This document shows positions 52,560 to 62,757 of a stretch of 64,000 bases of DNA, in pieces (position 1 is the stretch's first letter; each line of letters starts with the position of its first letter). The stretch lies in contig OX365929.1 in NCBI GenBank assembly GCA_947243795.1, positions 992,001 through 1,056,000 on the forward strand, in the 5' to 3' direction. A model generated the notes under the pieces. It saw nothing but the letters and a program-made list of their open reading frames with translations, did no database searches and was not told the DNA's origin. The position numbers and the translations under genes were made by a program. Origin of the DNA: Saccharomyces uvarum. Taxonomy: Eukaryota > Ascomycota > Saccharomycetes > Saccharomycetales > Saccharomycetaceae.

Positions 52560-53511
52560 TTTTTAATGATGTACCTTTTTCTATTGTTATGTCTCAATCA
52601 CATTCCACTCTAGACGGGAAACTGAAAAGATAAAATAAACCGACAGAGAGCAAGTACAATATTAGGGCTACCTAATATAGAATTTGGAATTGAATCCTCT
52701 GCTCTTCTCTTTTGCCTCGTGAGCGGACAATTTTTAAGGGGAAGGGTAGGAATTGCCAGTTATTCTATAACCGGTGTTTATTGTATGGTTGCTTGTCATC
52801 GAAGAAATAAAGAGGAGAAAATACGTAATTTCATATTCTCGATATGGCAAGACAAGTAGGTACGCTTGGTAATAGGGTGGTCCGACGGGGAATTTTTGAT
52901 GTTTACCTTTTCTTCACGATGCGCGTCTGGCCATAAATAAAGGGTTCAATGCCAAGAAATTTAAGAATAATAAAAAAAAAAAAAAAAAAAGAAGACACAT
53001 TAGTGCCTTATGACATTAGCTCGAAAGTAATTATATTAAGGGTTGTGTAACGTCAGTGGAGAGTGATCCCGAAGAGGAATTGTTAAGGGGTAAATTGCGG
53101 AGTTTTCTTCTAGCGAAGTTATTGGGCTTTGTACAATGCTCTTTGAGCAATTTAACTGAACAAGGCGACTCAGGGACCCCCTTACAAATAAGGGAATGTA
53201 ATAGCGGCTGCTTGCTTTATGCATCGCTGCTGCACTGTAATGTACATCATTCGAGCCCCTCGTGGTTTTTTGTATTATTCCTAATTTCCTGTGCCAGCTC
53301 GTTTTTGTCATAAACCTACGAAAAATGCTTAATCTTCCAGGTAATCGTGAAAAAATTTTCCTTCTTCTTATTTTAATTCTATAATAAGCATTATGTATAA
53401 ATATTGAGACATGTTTCTTCCTGCCTTGTGATGTTTTTTGAATGTTGATGCTATAATTATGCTCTGTTTATATTCCAGAACCCTATAAGCATCAGAGAAA
53501 TATTAGCAGCA
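52560..53511. promoter_or_regulatory. DIT2-DIT1 divergent sporulation promoter
   Basis: A 952-base shared control region. It contains a 19-base poly(A) tract at 52972-52990 and TATAAATA at 53395-53402, about 115 bases before DIT1. In S. cerevisiae this region holds both activation and repression (NRE) elements that limit expression to mid-late sporulation. I found no clean Ndt80 site by eye. ORFs at 53036-53313 on both strands are mutual shadows, and neither is supported. Confidence 0.6.
52972..52990 (+). repeat. Poly(A)19 tract
   Basis: Uninterrupted A19 run in the centre of the DIT1/DIT2 regulatory region, likely nucleosome-depleting. Confidence 0.95.
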
Positions 53512-55122
53512 ATGACATTAAAAAACAAAATTCCTCAAGACCCTGAGCAGTCAGAATCACCACCTTCTTCTTCTTATTCCTCTTCACCCGAAATATTGAA
53601 AGATATTATTATTCCCCACAATGGACCCGATTTATCCACGTATAGTAAGTTTTTAGCTCTCTATTGTAGAAGTGATAAGAACGATGACTTCTATTCTTTA
53701 GAAGAAAAACAAAACTGTCAATTCGGGGGACAATGGTCTACTTTCGTTGATACCATTACTAGTTTGGATTGTTCTGGTTCTGAAGTAAGCGGTAGGATAA
53801 CCGAGAGAATTTTGCCAGCTTCATTAGCTAACAAGTTTACTAATAACTTAGAAGTGGCAGTTAAGGTTTCTGAATATACCCGCGATGATGAACGTCAAAT
53901 TCGTGGCTGTGTTACTACCATTGAGAATGAAAACGCTTTTAATAACTGGTTCATATATCATATTTTGGACCAATCCCGGTTATCCTTAAGTGAACATCCA
54001 ATTGTAGCCAAAGAAGTCAAATACCATGAATTATTTGCTGATTTCTTTGCAGAAAATTTGAAAAATACAATCGTTAATGACCAATGGGACTTTGGTGGTC
54101 GTGATTACTTTATCGAACGAGCAAGATACTTCACTGATCGATATTTGAGAATTGAATGTATTTTGCCAGCTTTTCCATGCAAGTCGTCTAACGAGCAAAA
54201 GGTGTATGGTTCAGTCCCCGATAAAGGTGAAGAGCTTGCTTTGAAAAGACTCATCAAAGCTACACAAGACCTCGCTGACATATATCCACCAGGTATGAAG
54301 ATTTGGATTGTTAGCGATGGTCACGTGTTTTCCGACTGTATTGGGGTTGACGATGATGTCGTTACCACATATACTACTAAATTACACGAACTGTATGAAA
54401 GAGTTGCCATTCCAGGCGTTGACGCTATCGGATTTTGTGGGTTAAATGAGTTGTTCTTTAGTGGTGCAGCTAGTGACATTTTTAATTCAGATTGGGTTTC
54501 TGATACTGAAGTGGCACACTACACCGGAACTCAAATTTGTTCAAAGTCTGATTTATCAAGACAAATTTTAATGAAAGGCTGTGACACAGACGCAGGTCGT
54601 TTGAGAAAGCAGATTGCTATAAAGGATCATCCAAGATTGCACCTGTATAGAGGCTTTTCACGATTTATGATGGAAGACTTGTCTTTATTGACACATTTTC
54701 AGGGCTTTTCAAGAAAGCAATTCAAGAAAACTATTTCGAAAATTGCGTTTAACATGATTAAAAGAAATGACGCTTATTCGAATTTAGTGGAATTGGTGTT
54801 CCCACACCATTTAAGAATTTCTATTCACGCGCATACTAATAGCGGACCCAAATTCGGTATCAAAGTGATTTCCAACGATCAGTGTTCTATTGTCAGCTCA
54901 TTGGAAGACCTTGAAGAACCCAAATTTGAAGATTTCTTACATATTCCTACGCCTTGGCATAATTGTGTCGTCAAGGTGGAAGATGAAAAGGAAAAATATT
55001 TTTTGACGAAATCGAAAGTCATCAAGGATGCCCTTGAAAAGGGAATGTATGACGGGGAATGGAAAGATACTCGTTTCGACATTGGAGAGGGGGGACATTT
55101 CGTCATCAAGAAAATATCTTAA
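53512..55122 (+). CDS. DIT1: Dit1, tyrosine-modifying enzyme of spore-wall dityrosine synthesis
   Basis: First enzyme of the dityrosine pathway; it produces N-formyl tyrosine for Dit2. It belongs to the PvcA/IsnA isocyanide-synthase family (Pfam DIT1_PvcA). Length is 536 residues, as in S. cerevisiae. The N-terminal ~190 residues are a yeast-specific extension. The conserved catalytic core includes LPAFPCKSSNEQKVYGSVPDKGEELAL and KIWIVSDGHVFSDCIGVDD, with the FPCKS and SDGHVFSD motifs typical of the family. The C-terminal region has RISIHAHTNSGPKFGI. Expression should be sporulation-specific. Confidence 0.98.
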   Translation: MTLKNKIPQDPEQSESPPSSSYSSSPEILKDIIIPHNGPDLSTYSKFLALYCRSDKNDDFYSLEEKQNCQFGGQWSTFVDTITSLDCSGSEVSGRITERILPASLANKFTNNLEVAVKVSEYTRDDERQIRGCVTTIENENAFNNWFIYHILDQSRLSLSEHPIVAKEVKYHELFADFFAENLKNTIVNDQWDFGGRDYFIERARYFTDRYLRIECILPAFPCKSSNEQKVYGSVPDKGEELALKRLIKATQDLADIYPPGMKIWIVSDGHVFSDCIGVDDDVVTTYTTKLHELYERVAIPGVDAIGFCGLNELFFSGAASDIFNSDWVSDTEVAHYTGTQICSKSDLSRQILMKGCDTDAGRLRKQIAIKDHPRLHLYRGFSRFMMEDLSLLTHFQGFSRKQFKKTISKIAFNMIKRNDAYSNLVELVFPHHLRISIHAHTNSGPKFGIKVISNDQCSIVSSLEDLEEPKFEDFLHIPTPWHNCVVKVEDEKEKYFLTKSKVIKDALEKGMYDGEWKDTRFDIGEGGHFVIKKIS

Positions 55123-55674
55123 AAAGGCAGCGCTAGACTGTTTTGTCTCTTTTTATTTATTCAAGTTTCACCCAACATTTATTAGTTCGTTTTTTTTTTT
55201 AAAGATGTTTTTTTTATGTTTGTGCCCAAAATTCAAAAATTCAATAATTCACTGTATTACGTTTGCTTTTAAATTTATTAAAACATATCGAGGATCACAT
55301 CGAGTTCATTTTCCTAAGTGAAAAGTATTTTTTAGTCTAGAAAAAAAATTAATAGTCAATATATAATTGATCTTCGTTTTTTTCCTTTCCTTCTTTTTCT
55401 TTTCTTTATACTACCTTGAGCGAATATCCAAAGCAAACTAAACTGTAAAGTACCTTCATTTCACCTTGCTGTGAAAATCTTGAGCCACGCAGAAGAAGTA
55501 TGTGTGACCGTCCAATATCAAAGAAATAATACTGGATTTTGATTGACGTAATTAATGATACTACTAATAATACAGAGCGTATATAAAGAAAGTACTGCAA
55601 ATAATATGCACGGTTCTTTTTGGAATGAAAATGAGATGATGGGGGGTGGGGCGTTGCTGCGAGTTGGAAACTGA
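55123..55674. other. DIT1-RPB7 convergent 3' region
   Basis: A 552-base, very AT-rich convergent region with long T-runs (about 55190-55215 and 55370-55410). No gene, tRNA or repeat element seen. Confidence 0.5.
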
Positions 55675-56190
55675 TCAAATAGCACCCAAGTAATCTTCTT
55701 TGATACTACCGATGGCGTGAATGGAACTAACTTGACTAATACAACCTTCAATTTTGACTCTAATTCTACTTTTTATTGTAATGACATCTTCCGAACTTTG
55801 GTACGACGGAGGATTCGAGCCTGCGTTGAATGTCAAATCTTGAGGCATCAAATGCTTGGTTACGAATACTTTCATCGGACCTACTTGCACTTCGAACCCG
55901 TGTTGAGAACATGACACTACCGTGCCGTCCACCACTTCCCCTTTGAATGGTTTGAAAACGACGGCTCTATATTTCACGTTGAACTCAGCCGACCCATCGG
56001 TGGGCAATATTCTCCCACGCTGGATGTCTATGTTATCGTAGTCTAGTACACAAAGGATGTAACCGAATTTACCCGTACATGAGCCTTCAACTTCTTCTAG
56101 TAGTTTTGTCTTTAGATACTGCTTCATTCGGGGGCCGAAAAAGGACGGATGAAGAGTGATATTGAGCGAAAGGTCTTTAATGAAAAACAT
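55675..56190 (-). CDS. RPB7: Rpb7, RNA polymerase II stalk subunit
   Basis: Forms the Rpb4/Rpb7 stalk of RNA polymerase II, which binds nascent RNA and takes part in mRNA export and decay. The ATG at 56188-56190 (MFFIKDLSLN) gives 171 residues, the S. cerevisiae length. An ORF extension of 11 codons upstream lacks an ATG and is not part of the protein. The N-terminal tip domain runs to about 80 (RGRILPTDGSAEFNVKYRAVVFKPFKGEVVDG). The C-terminal S1/OB domain is about 80-171 and ends SIKEDYLGAI. Confidence 0.99.
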   Translation of the reverse strand: MFFIKDLSLNITLHPSFFGPRMKQYLKTKLLEEVEGSCTGKFGYILCVLDYDNIDIQRGRILPTDGSAEFNVKYRAVVFKPFKGEVVDGTVVSCSQHGFEVQVGPMKVFVTKHLMPQDLTFNAGSNPPSYQSSEDVITIKSRIRVKIEGCISQVSSIHAIGSIKEDYLGAI

Positions 56191-56655
56191 CGTGAGCAAT
56201 TGAGTTAATCTACAGGGGAACAAAAAGGAAAGAATGTATTTCTATTTTGGGATTTTTGATCGCTACTTGTAATGGAAAAGAACGGAGGAAGGGAAGGGAA
56301 GGGGAAGTATATCGTATTCTTGAAGGGGGAATCGGCGGACAAACCTGTTCGACCTATACTGGAGAAGTAAATCGACGAAATGTGCTAGTCTATGTGCTGT
56401 GCCGGTTCGGTTTGCTTCCTTGAAATACTGGAAAATTGCATCCATTTTTCTTGTATTTTCCAAAATGGCCTTGAAATCGCACAAAATCACACCGCACGAT
56501 ATCGTTTCCCACGGGAGCGCTTGGGGGTTTCTTCCCAATCAAACCAAACCATAATCTTGAAATATTATGCTTATGGAGAGAGAGAGAGAAAGGCTTAGCT
56601 TAGTGGAGCAAACAGCTTTAGAGGTAGGAAAAGAGAACGCGAGATTACATCGAGG
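56191..56655. promoter_or_regulatory. RPB7-MRP20 divergent promoter
   Basis: A 465-base divergent promoter with a 24-base purine run at 56284-56307 and a (GA)n run at 56575-56593 just before MRP20. No gene seen. Confidence 0.5.
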
Positions 56656-57462
56656 ATGCCACGATTGACGGTCGGAACGAAAAATGTACTGTATCCTTTG
56701 CAAAAGACATTGGTGGCGGGCAGTTACAAGCAAGAGCAGCAGGTCGGAATAAGGTCGCTAGCCTCAGTGGTGGACGTGGACGGCACGTCTAGGAAAGTGG
56801 ATGCTGGGGGCCGCAGCGGCAAAGAGGAGGGTATGAAAGTGAGCGAGAGAATCTACGAGTGGACAAGAACAGGGTTGGAGCAAGGCAAGGAACACTTCAA
56901 AGTCGGTGGTAACAAGGTCTACTTACCCAAGGCCAGGATAATCTTGCTAAGACCCAACGCGAAGCACACCCCGTACCAGGCCAAGTTCATCGTCCCGAAG
57001 TCGTTCAACAAGCTGGACCTCAGGGACTACCTGTACCACATCTACGGCCTGAGAGCGATGAACATCACAACGCAGCTGCTGCACGGCAAGTTCAACCGCA
57101 TGAACCTGCAGACGACCCGGTTCAGAGAGCCGCAGATCAAGAAGATGACCATCGAGATGGAGGAGCCGTTCATCTGGCCCGAGGAACCTCGCGCGGGCGA
57201 GAGCACGTTTTGGGACAGCACCACGCCCGACAACCTAGAAAAGTACCGTGAGGAGAGACTCAACTGTCTCGGCTCCGACGCCAACAAGCCGGGCACTGCA
57301 TTCGGCGGCATCGTAGGGCCTTACAAGCGGGTGGCACAACCCTTTGTACCGCGATTCTGGAAAAGGGAGATGGACAACAAGCGAGAACGGTACGATGCAG
57401 AGCTGCAGCGCGCAAACAAGCTGATAGCTCTAGACAGGTACGTGAACAAGGAACTGCGTTAA
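56656..57462 (+). CDS. MRP20: Mrp20, mitochondrial ribosomal protein uL23m
   Basis: Large-subunit mitoribosomal protein homologous to bacterial L23, located at the peptide exit tunnel. The protein has 268 residues, a few more than I recall for S. cerevisiae. The N-terminus is a basic presequence ([17 protein letters not shown]). The L23 core is about 90-190 ([41 protein letters not shown]). A charged C-terminal extension ends RYVNKELR. The gene is unusually GC-rich for yeast, with many C/G-ending codons (CTG, CCG, CGC, AAC), most strongly in the second half. Confidence 0.96.
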   Translation: MPRLTVGTKNVLYPLQKTLVAGSYKQEQQVGIRSLASVVDVDGTSRKVDAGGRSGKEEGMKVSERIYEWTRTGLEQGKEHFKVGGNKVYLPKARIILLRPNAKHTPYQAKFIVPKSFNKLDLRDYLYHIYGLRAMNITTQLLHGKFNRMNLQTTRFREPQIKKMTIEMEEPFIWPEEPRAGESTFWDSTTPDNLEKYREERLNCLGSDANKPGTAFGGIVGPYKRVAQPFVPRFWKREMDNKRERYDAELQRANKLIALDRYVNKELR

Positions 57463-57743
57463 ATACCAGCCAACACCCCATTCTCTCCCCAACACCTCTC
57501 ACTTGTATATATACAACAAACTAAATAGCATTTAGGGAAAAAGAACATCACTTTTGCAATAGACGCAACGCAAATGCAACATGTGGCTGCGGAACAGGCA
57601 CCAAAAAACAAAACAAACAAAGAGTGGAAGATTACGGAACGGAACGAAGCAATCGGATGATGCCTTCCCACTCCCCTGCACTGAACAGATACTGTTCGCT
57701 GCAGAGGGCTAGAACACGCAATTGTTCCACTTTTTTTCAGGGT

Positions 57744-57781
57744 CGCGTCGCTTCCGCGGATTTTTCCGCGGAAGCGACGCG
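57744..57781. promoter_or_regulatory. Inverted repeat with two PDREs
   Basis: Perfect inverted repeat: 17-base arms at 57744-57760 and 57765-57781 around a TTTT centre. Each arm ends in the PDRE TCCGCGGA, bound by Pdr1/Pdr3 (Zn2Cys6 factors). The element is about 370-405 bases before the PDR15 ATG. Confidence 0.93.
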
Positions 57782-57848
57782 CGTATCTGGGGCAGGGGGG
57801 CCGCGGAGAGAGGCAGCATCGGCCTTCAGTAGTATGCCGCTGGCTCGT

Positions 57849-57856
57849 TCCGCGGA
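57849..57856 (+). promoter_or_regulatory. Third PDRE TCCGCGGA
   Basis: Exact Pdr1/Pdr3 response element about 300 bases before PDR15. Confidence 0.88.
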
Positions 57857-58149
57857 GAGTCTCGAGCGGGCCTGCTCGAGGGGCGGATCTGCAACGCACG
57901 GTGCCGGGGATAAGGCAGGGTTCGACAGTTCAAACGATGAGAAGTTACGGCAGCAGTAAGTACTGCCGAGGTTTTTGGCAACAAGGATCGAAAAGGGAGC
58001 ACGCGGGTCTGAAGCATATATAACAAGCCGTCGTCGCGAGGGAAGTGAGATTTACTTGGCTAGCTGGTGGGCATGTTAAACTACTAACTCACTACTACTA
58101 CTAGCACTCAATAACAACTGCACAAGTATATACACACATATAGAAGCCT

Positions 58150-61100
58150 ATGTCGTCGGATATCAAAGACCTCGAGGACCAGGCCTCGCGGAGCTCGGGC
58201 CCGGGCTCGAGCACGAGCTCCGCTGCCCAGTCCATCGCGCAGCATCCGTACCGCGGCTTCGACAACGAAGCCGCTGAAAGAGTGCACGAACTGGCCCGGA
58301 CGCTTACCTCACAGAGCATGCTTCATTCCACAGCCTCCAACAACGCCGACCAGAACAGCTCCTCCAGTACGCACAACACGCATAACGCGGACTCTCGGTC
58401 CATCTTTTCTACGGACATGATGGGCGTAAACCCGGTGTTTACAAACCCGGACACCCCTGGCTACAATCCCAAACTAGACCCTAACAGCGAAGAATTCTCC
58501 AGTACGGCCTGGGTGCAGAATATGGCCAACATATCGTCCTCGGACCCGGAGTTCTACAAGCCGTACACTCTGGGGTGCGTGTGGAAGAATCTAAGTGCCT
58601 CCGGGGACTCCGCCGATGTGTCGTACCAGTCCACGTTCGTCAACATCGTGCCAAAGCTGCTTACGAAAGCATTCAGGATCCTGAAGTCCCGGAAGGATGA
58701 GGACACATTCCAGATCTTGAAGCCCATGGATGGGTGTCTCAACCCTGGCGAGCTGCTAGTCGTTCTCGGAAGGCCCGGGTCTGGGTGTACCACGCTGCTT
58801 AAATCCATTTCTTCTAACTCGCACGGGTTCAAGATCGCGAAGGACTCCATTCTTTCTTACGACGGGCTGTCCAGCTCGGACATCAGGAAGCACTACCGTG
58901 GAGAAGTCGTGTACAATGCCGAATCGGACATCCATTTACCCCACTTGACAGTATACCAGACGCTGTTTACCGTGGCAAGATTAAAGACCCCTCAGAATCG
59001 TATCAAGGGCGTTGACAGAGAATCGTATGCGAATCACGTGACGGAGGTTGCCATGGCAACCTACGGTCTTTCGCACACAAGAGACACTAAGGTCGGGAAT
59101 GATTTGGTCAGAGGTGTTTCCGGTGGTGAAAGAAAGCGTGTGTCCATTGCCGAGGTGGCGATCTGCGGATCTCGGTTCCAGTGCTGGGACAATGCCACCA
59201 GGGGGTTGGATTCTGCTACTGCCTTGGAGTTTATTCGTGCTTTGAAAACACAGGCTGACATCGGCAAGAGTGCCGCTACCGTGGCCATCTACCAATGTTC
59301 CCAGGATTCGTACGATCTCTTCGATAAGGTTTGCGTCTTGGACGACGGCTACCAACTTTATTTCGGGTCCTCCAAGAAGGCCAAGAAATATTTCCAAGAT
59401 ATGGGGTACGTTTGTCCTCCAAGACAGACCACTGCAGATTTCTTGACCTCTATCACAAGTCCCAGTGAAAGAATTATCAATAAAGAGTTCATCGCAAAAG
59501 GTATCAAAGTGCCTCAAACGGCAAAAGACATGGCCGAATACTGGCTGCAATCAGAGTCCTACAAGAAGCTGATCAAAGAAATAGACTCTGTGTTGAGCGA
59601 AAACACCGATGAAGTACGCGTCATCATTCAGGATGCGCATCGCGCCAAACAGGCTAAGAGAGCCCACCCTTCCTCTCCCTACGTGGTTAACTATGGTATG
59701 CAAATCAAATACTTATTGGAAAGAAATATCTGGAGAATGAAACAAAGTATCAGCATCACCCTGTGGCAAGTCATCGGTAATTCCAGCATGGCATTCATCT
59801 TAGGTTCTATGTTTTACAAAGTTATGAAGAAGGGCAACACGTCCACTTTCTACTTCCGTGGTGCTGCAATGTTTTTCGCCATTTTGTTTAACGCCTTTTC
59901 TTGTCTTTTGGAAATTTTCAGTCTATATGAAACAAGACCCATCACTGAAAAGCATAGAACTTATTCTTTGTACCATCCGAGTGCGGACGCATTCGCGTCT
60001 GTTTTGTCTGAAATGCCCCCCAAATTGGTCACTGCTATTTGCTTCAACATCATCTTTTATTTCCTGGTTGACTTTAGGAGAAATGGTGGTGTGTTCTTCT
60101 TTTATTTCTTGATTAATCTTCTGTCCACGTTCACTCTGTCCCATATGTTTAGGTGTGTTGGTTCATTGACCAAGACTTTACAAGAGGCTATGGTTCCCGC
60201 TTCGATGTTATTGTTGGCTCTTGCCATGTACACAGGGTTTGCCATCCCCAGAACCAAGATTCTGGGCTGGTCCATTTGGATTTGGTATATCAATCCATTA
60301 GCCTACCTGTTTGAGTCCCTAATGATCAATGAATTTCACGGCCGTAAGTTCCCCTGTGCTCAATATATTCCTACCGGCCCCGGTTACCAAGACATTACAG
60401 GTACTGAGCACGTTTGTTCCGCTGTCGGTGCTTATCCAGGTAATGATTATGTTTTGGGTGATGATTTCTTGAAGGAAAGTTACGACTATGAACATAAACA
60501 CAAATGGCGTGGGTTTGGTATTGGTTTGGCTTACGTTATTTTCTTCTTCGTTGTTTATTTATTCCTTTGTGAGTACAATGAAGGTGCTAAGCAAAAGGGT
60601 GAAATGGTGGTGTTTTTAAAATCAAAGGTCAACCAATTGAAAAAAGAAGGCAAATTAGAAAAAGGCCACCAGAATCCAAAGGATGTTGAAAACAGTGCAG
60701 GCAGCTCTCCGGATTCTGCTACCACAGAAAAAAAATTATTAGACGATAGTTCAGAGGGTTCCCAAAGTTCTTCAGATAATGCCGGATTAGGTCTTTCCAA
60801 ATCAGAAGCAATTTTTCACTGGCGTGATTTGTGCTATGATGTCTCTGTGAAAGGCGGCAATAGACGTATTTTAAACAACGTTGATGGCTGGGTGAAACCA
60901 GGTACGCTGACTGCCCTGATGGGTGCTTCAGGTGCAGGTAAAACAACTTTATTGGATTGTTTGGCTGAAAGAGTCACTATGGGTGTCATAACAGGTAATA
61001 TCTTCGTCGATGGTCGTCTGCGTGATGAATCGTTCCCACGATCTATTGGTTATTGTCAACAGCAGGATTTACATTTGAAAACAGCTACAGTAAGAGAGTC

Positions 61101-62757
61101 TCTAAAATTCTCCGCTTATTTGCGTCAACCTTCCTCGGTATCCCTCGAAGAGAAAGACAAATACGTGGAAGAGGTTATTAAGATTTTGGAAATGGAAAAA
61201 TATTCAGACGCTGTCGTTGGTGTTGCAGGTGAAGGTCTAAATGTCGAACAAAGAAAAAGGCTGACCATTGGTGTTGAATTAGCCGCCAGACCTAAATTAC
61301 TGGTGTTCTTGGATGAACCAACATCAGGTCTAGATTCTCAAACCGCTTGGGATACTTGTCAACTAATGAGAAAATTGGCCACTCATGGTCAAGCTATTTT
61401 GTGTACCATTCATCAACCTTCCGCTATCTTAATGCAACAGTTTGACAGATTACTATTTTTGCAAAAAGGTGGTAAGACTGTTTATTTTGGTGATTTAGGG
61501 GACGGCTGTAAAACTATGATTGATTTCTTTGAGAGCCATGGTGCTCATAAATGTCCACCTGAGGCAAATCCTGCCGAATGGATGTTGGAAATTGTTGGTG
61601 CAGCCCCCGGTTCTCACGCCACTCAAGATTACAATGAAGTATGGAGAAATTCGGACGAATACAAGGCTATCCAAGAAGAATTGGATTGGATGGAAAAGAA
61701 CTTACCAGGAAAATCAGAAGAACCAACTGCAGAAGAACATAAGCCATATGCGGCGCCAATAAATTATCAATTTCAAATGGTTACCGTTCGTCTATTTCAA
61801 CAATACTGGAGATCGCCTGATTACCTATGGTCCAAATTCATCTTGACTATTTTCAATCAAGTTTTCATTGGGTTTACCTTTTTCAAATCTGATTTAAGTT
61901 TACAGGGGTTACAAAATCAAATGTTATCAATATTCATGTACACCGTTATTTTCAATCCTATCTTACAACAATATTTGCCATCTTTTGTACAACAAAGAGA
62001 CTTGTATGAAGCAAGGGAACGTCCTTCAAGAACGTTTTCGTGGGTCGCGTTCTTTGTATCCCAAATCATTGTTGAAATTCCATGGAATATTTTAGCAGGT
62101 ACAATTGCCTATTGTATTTACTATTACGCAGTTGGATTTTATTCAAACGCCTCAGCTGCTGACCAACTTCACGAGAGAGGTGCTTTGTTTTGGTTGTTTT
62201 CTATTGCTTTTTACGTATACATTGGTTCTATGGGTTTGTTAGTGATTTCCTTCAATGAAGTTGCTGAAACAGCAGCTCATATGGGGTCACTTTTGTTCAC
62301 AATGGCATTGTCGTTCTGTGGTGTTATGGCTACTCCTAGCGCTATGCCAAGATTTTGGATCTTTATGTATAGAGTATCACCGCTGACCTATCTGATCGAT
62401 GCATTATTAGCCGTTGGTGTGGCTAATGTCAACGTTAAATGTGCAAATTATGAAATGGTTAAATTTACCCCACCTTCCGGAAGTACCTGCGGCGAGTATA
62501 TGGCACCATATATCAAAATGGCTGGGACAGGTTATTTGGGCGACCCATCTGCGACTGACGAATGTAGTTTCTGTTCCGTCTCTACCACTAACGTTTTCCT
62601 AGCTTCAGTCAGCTCACACTATTATAGAAGATGGAGAAATTATGGTATTTTTATTTGTTACATTGTTTTCGACTATGTCGCCGCAACATTTTTATACTGG
62701 TTAGCAAGAGTCCCTAAGAATAGCAAAAAAATTTCTGAGAAGCCTACCAAAAAATAG
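58150..62757 (+). CDS. PDR15: Pdr15, PDR-type ABC multidrug transporter
   Basis: Plasma-membrane ABCG-type exporter, paralog of Pdr5, linked to stress and detoxification. The protein has 1535 residues in (NBD-TMD)x2 order. NBD1 has a degenerate Walker A, GRPGSGCT at 207-214, with Cys213 in place of Lys. Its signature VSGGERKRVSIAE at 323-335 is canonical. TMD1 covers about 510-800. NBD2 has a canonical Walker A GASGAGKTT at 925-933 and a degenerate signature LNVEQRKRLTIG. TMD2 covers about 1220-1515. This asymmetric pair of sites is normal for the PDR family. The first ~900 bases are GC-rich, while the remainder has ordinary yeast composition. Pdr1/Pdr3 and STRE-like sites lie upstream. Confidence 0.97.
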   Translation: MSSDIKDLEDQASRSSGPGSSTSSAAQSIAQHPYRGFDNEAAERVHELARTLTSQSMLHSTASNNADQNSSSSTHNTHNADSRSIFSTDMMGVNPVFTNPDTPGYNPKLDPNSEEFSSTAWVQNMANISSSDPEFYKPYTLGCVWKNLSASGDSADVSYQSTFVNIVPKLLTKAFRILKSRKDEDTFQILKPMDGCLNPGELLVVLGRPGSGCTTLLKSISSNSHGFKIAKDSILSYDGLSSSDIRKHYRGEVVYNAESDIHLPHLTVYQTLFTVARLKTPQNRIKGVDRESYANHVTEVAMATYGLSHTRDTKVGNDLVRGVSGGERKRVSIAEVAICGSRFQCWDNATRGLDSATALEFIRALKTQADIGKSAATVAIYQCSQDSYDLFDKVCVLDDGYQLYFGSSKKAKKYFQDMGYVCPPRQTTADFLTSITSPSERIINKEFIAKGIKVPQTAKDMAEYWLQSESYKKLIKEIDSVLSENTDEVRVIIQDAHRAKQAKRAHPSSPYVVNYGMQIKYLLERNIWRMKQSISITLWQVIGNSSMAFILGSMFYKVMKKGNTSTFYFRGAAMFFAILFNAFSCLLEIFSLYETRPITEKHRTYSLYHPSADAFASVLSEMPPKLVTAICFNIIFYFLVDFRRNGGVFFFYFLINLLSTFTLSHMFRCVGSLTKTLQEAMVPASMLLLALAMYTGFAIPRTKILGWSIWIWYINPLAYLFESLMINEFHGRKFPCAQYIPTGPGYQDITGTEHVCSAVGAYPGNDYVLGDDFLKESYDYEHKHKWRGFGIGLAYVIFFFVVYLFLCEYNEGAKQKGEMVVFLKSKVNQLKKEGKLEKGHQNPKDVENSAGSSPDSATTEKKLLDDSSEGSQSSSDNAGLGLSKSEAIFHWRDLCYDVSVKGGNRRILNNVDGWVKPGTLTALMGASGAGKTTLLDCLAERVTMGVITGNIFVDGRLRDESFPRSIGYCQQQDLHLKTATVRESLKFSAYLRQPSSVSLEEKDKYVEEVIKILEMEKYSDAVVGVAGEGLNVEQRKRLTIGVELAARPKLLVFLDEPTSGLDSQTAWDTCQLMRKLATHGQAILCTIHQPSAILMQQFDRLLFLQKGGKTVYFGDLGDGCKTMIDFFESHGAHKCPPEANPAEWMLEIVGAAPGSHATQDYNEVWRNSDEYKAIQEELDWMEKNLPGKSEEPTAEEHKPYAAPINYQFQMVTVRLFQQYWRSPDYLWSKFILTIFNQVFIGFTFFKSDLSLQGLQNQMLSIFMYTVIFNPILQQYLPSFVQQRDLYEARERPSRTFSWVAFFVSQIIVEIPWNILAGTIAYCIYYYAVGFYSNASAADQLHERGALFWLFSIAFYVYIGSMGLLVISFNEVAETAAHMGSLLFTMALSFCGVMATPSAMPRFWIFMYRVSPLTYLIDALLAVGVANVNVKCANYEMVKFTPPSGSTCGEYMAPYIKMAGTGYLGDPSATDECSFCSVSTTNVFLASVSSHYYRRWRNYGIFICYIVFDYVAATFLYWLARVPKNSKKISEKPTKK

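Larger units (their letters stand above)
57463..58149 (+). promoter_or_regulatory. MRP20-PDR15 intergenic region (PDR15 promoter)
   Basis: A 687-base GC-rich promoter. It carries three perfect TCCGCGGA elements (57753-57760, 57765-57772, 57849-57856), a near match GCCGCGGA (57800-57807), STRE-like CCCCT (57673-57677) and AGGGG (57879-57883), and a TATA box TATATAA (58017-58023). ORFs on both strands here follow the palindromes and are not supported. Confidence 0.8.

Noticed and set aside
53036-53313. Opposed 91- and 85-codon ORFs in the DIT1/DIT2 promoter
   Set aside because: Mutual shadows over a known regulatory region; no recognisable content.
57459-57899. 146-codon minus-strand and 111-codon plus-strand ORFs in the PDR15 promoter
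   Set aside because: GC-rich sequence lacks stops, and both ORFs run through the PDRE palindrome. No protein features.
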